A stretch of 64,000 nucleotides of DNA from Candidatus Binatia bacterium. Its GTDB lineage: Bacteria; Desulfobacterota; Binatia; Bin18. Position numbers and translations under genes: made by a program. Shown piece by piece: positions 53,419 to 60,668 of this stretch. The DNA lies in NCBI GenBank assembly GCA_022826945.1, contig JAJDTY010000007.1:256501-320500 (forward strand). The letters run 5' to 3'. The notes under the pieces are model-generated. The model had not been told where the DNA came from, did not search any database, and was given only the letters and a program-made list of their open reading frames with translations. Each line of letters begins with the position of its first letter. Within the stretch, counting starts at the first letter, position 1.

Positions 53419-54201
53419 TTACAGGTAGTCGGCAAAAAATCCCCGGCAGCGTGCAAAGGCATACCAGCCAAAGCAAAAGAGTCCGACCCCACAGCCGGTG
53501 CTATACACCAACGCCCCGCCCAGGTTCAGACTCCCCGACAGAATAATCGAGCGGTAGGCATCGGTAATCGCCACCATCGGGTTGAGGACGAACAGCCCAC
53601 CGACGGATTCCGGGATCAGGCTGGCCGGATACAGAATCGGGGTCAGGAAAAACCACACCGTAAACCCGGCGGCGGCGAGTTGTTCGACATCCCGAAAAAA
53701 GACATTGCCACAGGCGAGCAGCATACCCAGGCCAATCGCCAGGAGCAGCGCCAGACCCAGGGGCAGGCACAGCAGCAGCCCGACCCCGCCGATGAACGTG
53801 CCTTTCCACAGCATCAGCCCAACCAGGAACAACAGGAACCCGACGCCCTGCACCAGAAAGCTGGCCAAGACCACCGCCACGACCAGCAGTTCTGACGGAA
53901 ACTGCAGTTTCTTCACGACATTGGCATTGTTGGTGATGGCCGTCACCGAGCGCAGACAGGCCTCCTGAAACGCCAGCCACGGCCACAGGCCACAGAACAC
54001 AAACTCGGCAAACCCGTGCCCGCCCTCAATCTCGCCTACCCGGTAGATCGCCGAGAACACCATGGTGTACAGACCTAACAGGATGGCCGGCTGGATCAAG
54101 GACCACAGGCCGCCCAGACTCGTCCCGGCGAAGCGGGCACCGATCTCACGCCGGACCATGGTCGCCAGGAGATAGCGATGGGTCGTCAGGGTGGTAAACA
54201 T
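53419..54201 (-). CDS. wzm: polysaccharide ABC exporter permease (Wzm)
   Basis: This 260-residue ABC-2 permease has six membrane helices. LATMVRREIGARFAGTSLGGLWSLIQP at the N-terminus (split here, about 12-38) and FFRDVEQLAAAGFTVWFFLTP (coupling region) are characteristic of Wzm/RfbA-type O-antigen exporters. The start at 54201 is preferred over 54222. Its ATPase partner is at 56982-58163; the carbamoyltransferase genes separate the pair. Confidence 0.92.
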   Translation of the reverse strand: MFTTLTTHRYLLATMVRREIGARFAGTSLGGLWSLIQPAILLGLYTMVFSAIYRVGEIEGGHGFAEFVFCGLWPWLAFQEACLRSVTAITNNANVVKKLQFPSELLVVAVVLASFLVQGVGFLLFLVGLMLWKGTFIGGVGLLLCLPLGLALLLAIGLGMLLACGNVFFRDVEQLAAAGFTVWFFLTPILYPASLIPESVGGLFVLNPMVAITDAYRSIILSGSLNLGGALVYSTGCGVGLFCFGWYAFARCRGFFADYL

Positions 54202-54256
54202 TGCAGTCTCTCGCCCCGGCATGGTGAAGCGTCAAGCGACCTGCTGCTCCTGGAAC

Positions 54257-54556
54257 TTATCCTTGCTGGGCTTCCATGTAGCTGCGCAAAACCGCGTTGA
54301 TCCGCGTCTGGTACCCCCGGCCCTGCGCCTTGAAGAAGGCCAGCACATCGGTGTCTAACCGCAGGGAGATCGCCGACTTGGCAGGGGGCATGACCACGCT
54401 GGCCTTCGCCCAGTCGAATTCCCCCTCTGCCGCCTCCCTGGCCGGCTCAACGGCGGCGGCGCGCTCCCGCCGCAGCCGCGGCCAGTCGGTTCTGCTCTTA
54501 TCCTTCCGGAGGGTCGCTTCCCCCAGTGACATGCTGGTAATAGTCTTGTCTTTCAT
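54257..54556 (-). CDS. brnA: BrnA-type antitoxin
   Basis: This 99-residue protein has the BrnA C-terminal ribbon-helix-helix: FDWAKASVVMPPAKSAISLR and LDTDVLAFFKAQGRGYQTRI, ending LRSYMEAQQ. It neutralises the RelE-fold BrnT toxin and autoregulates. The start overlaps the 3' end of the brnT frame. The frame is intact although its toxin gene is dead. Confidence 0.88.
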   Translation of the reverse strand: MKDKTITSMSLGEATLRKDKSRTDWPRLRRERAAAVEPAREAAEGEFDWAKASVVMPPAKSAISLRLDTDVLAFFKAQGRGYQTRINAVLRSYMEAQQG

Positions 54557-54790
54557 TGCGCCGCGCTCTCCTTGCGGTGATGACTCGACAGCAGTCGTCC
54601 CGGACCGTGTAGATCACCGTCATTTCGATTCCGTCGACCAGACCAACCGCAAGCCACCGGGGCTCACCCCGCCGGGCCGAGGGCACTGTCAGTACCGGTC
54701 CTGCAAAAATCCGGATAGCATCGAGAAAATCGATCCCTCGCCTCTCTCAAACCGTCTGCCGCTTGTCTTCATCCTATTGGAAGGTCTGAA
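54498..54790 (-). pseudogene. BrnT toxin gene with two in-frame stops
   Basis: Read in one frame, the minus strand gives DEDKRQTV, then TGA (54747-54749), then ERRGIDFLDAIRIFAGPVLT, GEPRWLAVGLVDGIEMTVIY and RVITARRARRNER. This is a full BrnT core. A second stop, TAG, lies at 54774-54776. No start codon outside the stops restores the N-terminal part. Only BrnA remains functional at this locus. Confidence 0.8.
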
Positions 54791-54908
54791 AGAGCTGTGC
54801 GTCCCGCGCCATTCTTGTCTCTCAGAGAGAACGGCTACCTCCTTGCCAAGCCGGTCGGTTAGCCACAGGCGGAACCTGACAGCGCCGGACTCCATCTTCT
54901 TCCTTCCT

Positions 54909-54973
54909 GGGAGCGCGGCCATCCCGGCCGCCTGCTTCTTCCTTTTTTTGCGGGCGGGAAGCCCGCACTCCCG
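54909..54973. repeat. interspersed palindromic repeat, copy 2
   Basis: GGGAGCGCGGCCATCCCGG at the left and GCGGGCGGGAAGCCCGCACT at the right have inverted ends and an internal poly-T. The element matches 34376-34423 and 56913-56970. It lies 24 bp from the carbamoyltransferase stop and could act as an mRNA 3' structure. Confidence 0.8.
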
Positions 54974-54996
54974 GAAGGAAACATGACAAAGCCGCC

Positions 54997-56676
54997 CTAG
55001 CGGGACACCAGGAAATCACCAATAACGAGATGATCCATCCCCGTCTGCTGGAACATGGCAATGGCGTCATGCGGCGTATTCACGATCGGGTCCCCCTTCA
55101 GATTAAACGAGGTGTTGAGCAGCCCGTGAATCCCCGTCAGTCTGCCGAATTCGGTAATCAGCGCGTGGTAACGCGGGTTGGCCTCGGGGGTCACGACCTG
55201 GGCGCGGGCCGTGGCATCCACGTGCATGGCGGCGCTCAGGTCGCGCCGTCCGGCCGGGGTCGTCGGCAGGGCCATGGTCATATAGGGGGCGGAGATAGAC
55301 GTGGGGAAATAGCGCTCTCGCTGCTCCACGACCACCGAGGGGCCAAAGGGCCGCCAGTCCTCGCGGTGCTTGACCCGATTATTCACCCGATCCTTCATGG
55401 CCGTATCGCCGGGATTGGCCAGGATGGAGCGGTTCCCCAGGGCGCGCGGCCCCATTTCCATCCGGCCCTGAAACCAGCCCAGGATATTGCCGTCCGCCAG
55501 CAGCTCGGCCCCGCGGGTCGTCACGTCCGAGCAGGCTTCATACGAGACCCCGGTCTCCTCAAGGGCGGTTTTGATGTCCTGATTGCTCCATTCCGGGCCG
55601 AAATAGGCGTGGGGCAAGGGATGGGGGCGGTTGCCCGTTTCCCTGGCGTACAGCGCAAATGCCGCGCCGATGGCACAGCCCGGGTCGTTGGCGGCCGGCG
55701 GCACGTAGAGGCGCTGCACCGCGGGATGCGCGGCCAGTTCGCCGTTCATCTTGGCATTCAGACCCACGCCACCGGCCAGGCAGAAATCGTGCCAGCCGGT
55801 CTGCTCGAAGAGCAGGTCAAACAAATGCGCCCCGATCCGCTCCGTCACGGCCTGAAGCGAGGCCGCAATATGCTCATCCGTCCCGTTGATCGGGTTTCTC
55901 CGGTAGGCCCGCGGCTGCCCGAAAAAACGGCTCAGCCCAACCGGCACCTCGGACAACCAGCCGACAACGGCCTGTGACCAGTAATCGTACGGCCGGGTGA
56001 CAAACCCCTCCGGCGTGGGGGTGACGATGTGATCGAACACCTCGGCGAAGCGGTCCTCGCCATACGAGGCCAGCCCCATGACGCTGCCCTCGCCGTCCAA
56101 AAACGTAAATCCGAGGAAGTGCGTGACCGCAGAGTAGAGCATGCCCAACGAGTGCGGCATGGGGATTTCGGCCAGATGGGTGATCTGCGTCCCCTCGCCT
56201 TTGGCCAGGATTGCGGTGACCGCCTCTCCCCGCGCGTCCAGCGAGAGGATATTGGCCTTTTCAAAGGGCGAACACAGGAAGGCGGTCGCCAGATGGCAGT
56301 CGTGGTGGTCAATCACCTCCAGCCGGACGCCGACGGTTTTGGCAAAGGTCTCGACATAGCTGCGGATCGCCTGCAGGTTCCTGAAATAGCTGAGCAGGTC
56401 GTGCGGATGACGCTGGAAGTGCGAGAAAAACGGCTCGACCTTCCAGTCATCGCACAGGCTGCGGGCACAGTCGAAATAAAACGCCAGGGCATCGAGATCG
56501 CGGAAATCGACCCCGGCCTGGCGCAGGCAGAAGCGGATCGCACGATGGGGGAATTTGCCGTGGGCGTGTTTTTGCCGGATCAGGCGTTCTTCCTCGGCAT
56601 ACGCCACCAACTCCCCGTCCCGCACCAGGGCGGCGGACGCATCGTGAAACAGCCCGGTCACGCCGAGGACGATCAT
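54997..56676 (-). CDS. NodU/CmcH-family carbamoyltransferase
   Basis: This is a 559-residue protein. The N-terminal Kae1-like domain has GLFHDASAALVRDGELVAYA and EEERL, with metal-binding DHHDCHLATAF near 120. The C-terminal carbamoyltransferase domain has GRMEMGPRALGNRSILA, KHREDWRPFGPSVV and LLNTSFNLKGDPIVNTP. Family members use carbamoyl phosphate and ATP to O-carbamoylate sugars (NodU, TobZ). Located between the exporter genes, it most likely carbamoylates the exported glycan. It overlaps the small 69-residue gene by ATGA. Confidence 0.93.
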   Translation of the reverse strand: MIVLGVTGLFHDASAALVRDGELVAYAEEERLIRQKHAHGKFPHRAIRFCLRQAGVDFRDLDALAFYFDCARSLCDDWKVEPFFSHFQRHPHDLLSYFRNLQAIRSYVETFAKTVGVRLEVIDHHDCHLATAFLCSPFEKANILSLDARGEAVTAILAKGEGTQITHLAEIPMPHSLGMLYSAVTHFLGFTFLDGEGSVMGLASYGEDRFAEVFDHIVTPTPEGFVTRPYDYWSQAVVGWLSEVPVGLSRFFGQPRAYRRNPINGTDEHIAASLQAVTERIGAHLFDLLFEQTGWHDFCLAGGVGLNAKMNGELAAHPAVQRLYVPPAANDPGCAIGAAFALYARETGNRPHPLPHAYFGPEWSNQDIKTALEETGVSYEACSDVTTRGAELLADGNILGWFQGRMEMGPRALGNRSILANPGDTAMKDRVNNRVKHREDWRPFGPSVVVEQRERYFPTSISAPYMTMALPTTPAGRRDLSAAMHVDATARAQVVTPEANPRYHALITEFGRLTGIHGLLNTSFNLKGDPIVNTPHDAIAMFQQTGMDHLVIGDFLVSR

Positions 56677-56882
56677 GCCTCCCCCTCGGCGGCAAGCTGG
56701 CTGCGCACCTCGTGGGCTATGGCGGCCGGGTCGGTCAGGGCCGAGGATGAGACCATACTCAGGAACAGCCGCGCGGCCTGGAACACCTGCCCTTCGGTCA
56801 GGGTCATGGCAAACTCGTCCTCAAGCGCGCGCAGGGCCGCGGCGCGCTGCGCCTCGTCCAGGAAACGTCCGTTCTCTTGCAT
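56673..56882 (-). CDS. small protein coupled to the carbamoyltransferase
   Basis: This is a 69-residue acidic helical protein (EAQRAAALRALEDEFAMTLT, then VFQAARLFLSMVSSSA). Its stop overlaps the carbamoyltransferase start by 4 bp. There is no recognised domain. The length and coupling suggest a partner subunit. GGAGG lies upstream of the ATG. Confidence 0.65.
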   Translation of the reverse strand: MQENGRFLDEAQRAAALRALEDEFAMTLTEGQVFQAARLFLSMVSSSALTDPAAIAHEVRSQLAAEGEA

Positions 56883-56912
56883 GCGGGCTCTCCTCCTGCC
56901 TTCCTTTAGACT

Positions 56913-56970
56913 GGGAGTGCGGCCATCTTGGCCGCCTGCTTCTTCTTTTGCGGGCGGGAAGCCCGCACTC
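56913..56970. repeat. interspersed palindromic repeat, copy 3
   Basis: GGGAGTGCGGCCATCTTGG and GCGGGCGGGAAGCCCGCACT match the elements at 34376 and 54909. This copy lies between the small carbamoyltransferase partner gene and the wzt stop, so it separates two genes of one transcription unit. Confidence 0.8.
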
Positions 56971-56981
56971 TTATTGATTCA

Positions 56982-58163
56982 TCACGTCCAGCGGTGCGGC
57001 AAACGGCACACGCCCAGCTCCCGGCTCTCGCCCCGCACCGAAAAATCCTTTTCCACGCTATCAAACATGCGCAGGCCGGACGGGTCAAGAACATGGGTCC
57101 GAAAGGTATAGTTGCCGGGTAACAAACTGAGGCGGACCTCATACCCGATCCGAAAGGTGTGGGCGTCCACACGCTGGGGTTCGGCCCGGTCCATGTCGCT
57201 GAAAATGCCGTACACGCCGAACTTGTCGTTGCGCCGTACATGGCCAACCGCAAAGACGGGCGGCTGGCCGTCCGGCACCTCGGCGATCATTTCGATCCGG
57301 GCGGTCTCGCCCAGGTTAAACACGTCGGTTTCCCGGTTGTCGGCGTCCATCAGGCAGACCTGGCGCAATCGGCTGGGCCGGGAGGCATCGGCCACGGGCT
57401 GCGCCTCTGCTTGCTGCTCTTCCCGGGCCTCCAGCTCGCGCAGATAGTCCTCAAACGCCAGCGTCACCTCCGCCGTCCCGCCCCAGGCCCTGACTTGGCC
57501 GTGGTCGAGCCACAGGGCTTTCTGGCACAGCTTCTGGACGTGGTACATGCTGTGGGAGCAGAACAGGAGGGTTTTTCCTTCGTCCAGAAACGCCTCCATG
57601 CGGCGAATACACTTCTTCTGAAATGCCTCGTCGCCGACCGACAGCACTTCGTCCGTAATCAGGATATCGGGCCGGATGCTGGTCGCCACGGCAAAGCCCA
57701 GGCGCATATACATGCCCGAGGAATAGGTTTTGACCGGCTGGTCGATAAAGTCGTCCAGTTCGGCAAAGGCGATAATCTCCGGGACCAGGGCCTCGGTTTC
57801 CGCGCCCTCCAGGCCCAGCATGGCCGCAGAAAAATAGATATTCTCCCGCCCGGTATATTCCGGGTGAAAGCCCGTGCCCAGCTCCAACAACGCGCCCACC
57901 CGACCGGCCACCTCAATCGTGCCGGACGACGGCCGGGTCACGCCGGAGATGAGCTTGAGCAGGGTGGATTTGCCCGAGCCGTTGCGCCCGATAATGCCGC
58001 ACGACTGGCCGGCTTCCAGGCACAGATCAACCTCCTGCAAGGCCCAGAAGTCGTGGTGGTAGCGGCGGGACGAAACAAACAGTTCCTTGAGCCGGTCGAG
58101 CGGCCTGGTGTACAGCTTATAGCATTTGCCCAGATGCTGCGTGCGGATAACCCAGTCTGGCAT
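56982..58163 (-). CDS. wzt: polysaccharide ABC exporter ATPase with glycan-binding tail (Wzt)
   Basis: This is a 393-residue protein. The ATPase domain (about 1-240) has Walker A IGRNGSGKST, signature YSSGMYMRLGFAVA and Walker B ILITDEVLSVGD, as in Wzt/RfbB/TagH. The C-terminal domain (about 255-390) is the beta-sandwich Wzt_C fold (VFAVGHVRRNDKFGVYGIFS), which recognises the modified non-reducing end of the O-chain. That suggests export is linked to a terminal mark, possibly made by the neighbouring methyl- or carbamoyltransferase. Confidence 0.94.
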   Translation of the reverse strand: MPDWVIRTQHLGKCYKLYTRPLDRLKELFVSSRRYHHDFWALQEVDLCLEAGQSCGIIGRNGSGKSTLLKLISGVTRPSSGTIEVAGRVGALLELGTGFHPEYTGRENIYFSAAMLGLEGAETEALVPEIIAFAELDDFIDQPVKTYSSGMYMRLGFAVATSIRPDILITDEVLSVGDEAFQKKCIRRMEAFLDEGKTLLFCSHSMYHVQKLCQKALWLDHGQVRAWGGTAEVTLAFEDYLRELEAREEQQAEAQPVADASRPSRLRQVCLMDADNRETDVFNLGETARIEMIAEVPDGQPPVFAVGHVRRNDKFGVYGIFSDMDRAEPQRVDAHTFRIGYEVRLSLLPGNYTFRTHVLDPSGLRMFDSVEKDFSVRGESRELGVCRLPHRWT

Positions 58164-58190
58164 GGCAGATCAGCGAGGGATTATTCTCTC

Positions 58191-58229
58191 ATCCCCTCCC
58201 TGGAGGGGTGCCGCGCAGCGGCGGGGTGG
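58191..58229. repeat. CCCCTCC-GGAGGGG palindromic element, copy 1
   Basis: ATCCCCTCCC directly meets TGGAGGGGT, followed by a small CCGC-GCGG hairpin and GGGGTGGG. A related hairpin is at 60615-60634. It lies just upstream of the wzt start, in the 58164-58264 gap. Confidence 0.55.
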
Positions 58230-58264
58230 GTCCGTCCTGCTCCCTTTCCTTGGAAAACTGGCAA

Positions 58265-58538
58265 TCATTTTTTGAAGAGGTCTGAATGGGTCCCGGTTCG
58301 CAGGAATATGAGTTCTTCTGGGTCCTCGTCATTCCAGATAAGAAGCCAGTCAGGCTCGACATGACACTCCCATGACGGTGCCCATTGTCCGGCCAAACGG
58401 TGGCTTATGACGCGGGTCACGCGGCGTTCCTGTCGCGATTTTCTCGATGATCTCCTGCAGCTTGGTCGTATCCTTTCCGCGTCTCTTGGCCTTTTTGACG
58501 TCTTTTTTGAACTGCGTCGTGAGATGCAGCTTATTCAT
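58265..58538 (-). pseudogene. YafQ-type toxin, frameshifted
   Basis: From ATG 58538 the frame reads NKLHLTTQFKKDVKKAKRRG and IIEKIATGTPRDPRHK, a typical YafQ N-terminus. Then it shifts. In the next frame, from about 58405, the rest follows perfectly: HRLAGQWAPSWECHVEPDWL and ELIFLRTGTHSDLFKK, ending TGA at 58265. A gain of one or loss of two bases has therefore inactivated the toxin. The annotated frame would end at 58350. It overlaps the antitoxin by 8 bp. Confidence 0.85.
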
Positions 58539-58749
58539 CGTCAAAGAGGTCGGCCATCAGTTCATCCACGCTGTTGTAGCTCAGCAGGCCCTGCTTTGTC
58601 CGTGCCTGTCGAATGGCGGCCAGACTCTCGGCATTGGGGACTCTTGACTCGTCAGGTTGCTTCGATGGGGACGGCTCACTCACATCGGCCACTCCCTGGT
58701 GCTCCTGCGCGTGCAGTCCGCTCTTTGGGTTCGATTTCGCCTTGTCCAT
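58531..58749 (-). CDS. RelB/DinJ-like antitoxin
   Basis: This is a 72-residue protein; the ATG at 58749 has AGAGGA upstream, and 58770 is an alternative. The C-terminal RVPNAESLAAIRQARTKQGL and SVDELMADLFDD match the toxin-wrapping tail of RelB/DinJ antitoxins. The N-terminal part is short and variable. The gene precedes the frameshifted yafQ with an 8-bp overlap. The frame is intact. Confidence 0.8.
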   Translation of the reverse strand: MDKAKSNPKSGLHAQEHQGVADVSEPSPSKQPDESRVPNAESLAAIRQARTKQGLLSYNSVDELMADLFDDE

Positions 58750-58932
58750 TATTTCCTCTTTCTCGTCCATCTCTCATGCCCCTACACAAGATCATCTTCC
58801 GGCTATGCGTTCAAGGGTCGGGACGCCGAAACCCACCCCGCCGCTGCACGGCACAAAGAGGAAGCGTGTCCTCCAACAGCCAAACAAGGGCTGGGGTGAG
58901 GAGGACTCGGGAGAACGAGACACCGCCGCCAT

Positions 58933-59193
58933 CTACAACAGTTTCACAATGGCCGCAACCGCCGTCACGATGCCCAGCCCCATCAACCAGAGATGCTTGT
59001 CTAAGCCCGCGATGGCCGCCTTCACCTCGGCCTTCACCTCGGCCCTCAGGTCAGCGATATCAGCCTTGGTCGTCACACTCTCGGTAAACGCCTCCCGGAT
59101 CGTGTCCGTGATGGCCTCGGCCTGTTGCGCCTCAAAGCCCGCCGCGGTCAGCGCCTTGGCCGCGTGCAAGGCATCAAACGTTGCGCTCGCCAT
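58933..59193 (-). CDS. DUF1640-like coiled-coil protein with C-terminal membrane helix
   Basis: This 86-residue protein has FDALHAAKALTAAGFEAQQA, a typical DUF1640 start, then a coiled coil (ADLRAEVKAEVKAAIAGL) and a C-terminal membrane helix (LMGLGIVTAVAAIVKLL). The bacterial function is unknown; the fold resembles the MCUR1/CCDC90 coiled-coil anchors. It is related in plan to the larger protein at 60669. Confidence 0.75.
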   Translation of the reverse strand: MASATFDALHAAKALTAAGFEAQQAEAITDTIREAFTESVTTKADIADLRAEVKAEVKAAIAGLDKHLWLMGLGIVTAVAAIVKLL

Positions 59194-59553
59194 AGGAGGC
59201 CCAGCCTACCAACTCGCCCGGCAAAACACAAAGCGCTCCCGCTCAATTGATAAGGCCGGTTGAAAAAGTGGGAGTCGGCCTGCCCGTAAAGGGGGAAGGG
59301 AGGTCGGGAAACGGGCAGGCCGCTTACCCCCGGCCCCGAGGGGAGCAACCGGGGGAACTGCTGATATGCACGCGTCTCATCATGGAACGGAATAGCACGT
59401 TCCCTGTTCTCCTCCCCTTATACTCTCCCCCGTCCCAACACACAATCAAATGGTTTTTGTGATGGGGACGCGGCCCGGCAACGCTCAGGTGTCGGGTTCG
59501 TCGCCTCACCATCACAAGGAGGAAGAAAGGAGGGGAGACGCTCCCTCTTGAGA
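59194..59553. other. intergenic region with long GC hairpin
   Basis: The region contains a perfect 11-bp inverted repeat, GGCCTGCCCGT (59277-59287) and ACGGGCAGGCC (59311-59321), enclosing a purine-rich loop. It also has a shorter pair, GTGATGG (59459) and CCATCAC (59509-59515). No gene is supported. It probably carries the 3' structure of the transposase-derived gene and a promoter for 58933. Confidence 0.45.
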
Positions 59554-60273
59554 TCAGGTCACGGGCTTCGACAGCCGGGTCACGCGCTGGAGATCACCCA
59601 GCGGGAATACCGCGTCCGTCCAATCCGTGCCTTCCACCCAGCGACAGCGCGCCGACTCCCGATCTGGATACACCCACATGATCACCATGACCGGGCCGCC
59701 CCCTTTCTCTCGGACCAAATCGCCTTTCTGCAACTGCCACGGCACGGCCACGGGGGGTGCCTTCGCTTCCGCCTGCTGGAACATGGCTCGTGCCACGAGA
59801 TGCGGGCTGGCGGAGATCAATCGATAGGTGCTGCCCTGCCGAATCCGGCGTATCATCGACCGCGCCGTCTGCCGCCCCACGGCAAGCGTCTGGCATATCA
59901 CTGGCAGACTCGCCTCCTCCGTGCGGTGCATCGTCATCACAAAGATCGCCAGCACCCACGCCCGGAGCGACAGCCTGCTCCGCTGGAGCGCCGTGCCCGT
60001 CTTGACGCTGAAATAGTGCCGGCACGTCGCACACCAGTACGGCATGGGCTGCGCCTGACTGACGACGTTGGTCTGCGGAGACCCACAGTGCCCGCACACC
60101 CGTCCCTCCGACCAGCGCACGCCCTCCAGCCAGCGCTGGGCCGCGGCTTCATCCGGGAACCGCTCAAATAACGCGGCCATGGTCATCGGGGCAGCCAGGG
60201 TTGCGCCGGGGTTGGGCGACGACGGGGACTCCTGGGCGTCTACGACGTGCTGGCCGTCTTTATCCTCTTTCAC
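59554..60273 (-). CDS. IS1595-type transposase head fused to a DUF2158-like domain
   Basis: This is a 239-residue protein. Residues about 32-175 match the N-terminal part of IS1595-family transposases: FERFPDEAAAQRWLEGVRW, a zinc ribbon CGHC (60-63) and CATC (81-84) with YFSVKTGT, then a helix-turn-helix (LPVICQTLAVGRQTARSMI). The DDE catalytic domain is absent. Residues about 183-235 instead look like a DUF2158/YodC domain (LQKGDLVREKGGGPVMVIMW). The frame is clean and coupled (GTGA) to an upstream small gene. This looks like a domesticated DNA-binding protein. Confidence 0.7.
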   Translation of the reverse strand: MKEDKDGQHVVDAQESPSSPNPGATLAAPMTMAALFERFPDEAAAQRWLEGVRWSEGRVCGHCGSPQTNVVSQAQPMPYWCATCRHYFSVKTGTALQRSRLSLRAWVLAIFVMTMHRTEEASLPVICQTLAVGRQTARSMIRRIRQGSTYRLISASPHLVARAMFQQAEAKAPPVAVPWQLQKGDLVREKGGGPVMVIMWVYPDRESARCRWVEGTDWTDAVFPLGDLQRVTRLSKPVT

Positions 60274-60467
60274 GATTGCCGCTCCAGGAGCGCGCTCTGC
60301 GCGCGGATACCCGCCCCAATCTCAGCCAGGGCGTAGCGTGGCGCGATCAGCATCCGATTGGTGGCGACCCGGCTCTCGCTGCTTCCCTGCCTCACCCAGA
60401 GGCCCCAGGGAATCAATCCGCATGGGGACGGGCGGGCCCCTCTCGGCGGCCGTTCAAATTGTGTCAT
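60270..60467 (-). CDS. small basic protein coupled to the transposase-derived gene
   Basis: This 65-residue protein uses the ATG at 60467 with AGAGGA six bases upstream. It contains PPRGARPSPCGLIPWGLWVR and NRMLIAPRYALAEIGAGIRA. No family is known. The stop overlaps the next gene's GTG start by 4 bp, so the two are likely made together. Confidence 0.5.
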   Translation of the reverse strand: MTQFERPPRGARPSPCGLIPWGLWVRQGSSESRVATNRMLIAPRYALAEIGAGIRAQSALLERQS

Positions 60468-60614
60468 TTTTCTTCCTCTGCCACAAAGGAATGTACAAAC
60501 CATAGTGGTCTGCCTTGCCAGCAAAAGTCAACCGTTTTAGAACGAATACCATGTCAATACGGAACCCACCCCGGCCCTACGGGCCACACATCCTCGGAGA
60601 GGAGCGGCATATAT

Positions 60615-60634
60615 CCCCTCCCGAGAGGGGATGG
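60615..60634. repeat. ATCCCCTC-GAGGGGAT hairpin
   Basis: A perfect 8-bp stem (60615-60622, 60627-60634) with a CCGA loop is followed by GGGGAGG. It is related to the palindrome at 58191. It lies upstream of the 60270 gene and downstream of the 60669 gene, on the minus strand. It may be a terminator for the latter. Confidence 0.45.
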
Positions 60635-60668
60635 GGAGGAGGACGCGGCAAACGGACTTCTGTCGGCC

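Noticed and set aside
54689-54922. 77-codon minus-strand frame over the brnT region
   Set aside because: The overlapping frame carries clear BrnT similarity interrupted by stops; this frame has none.
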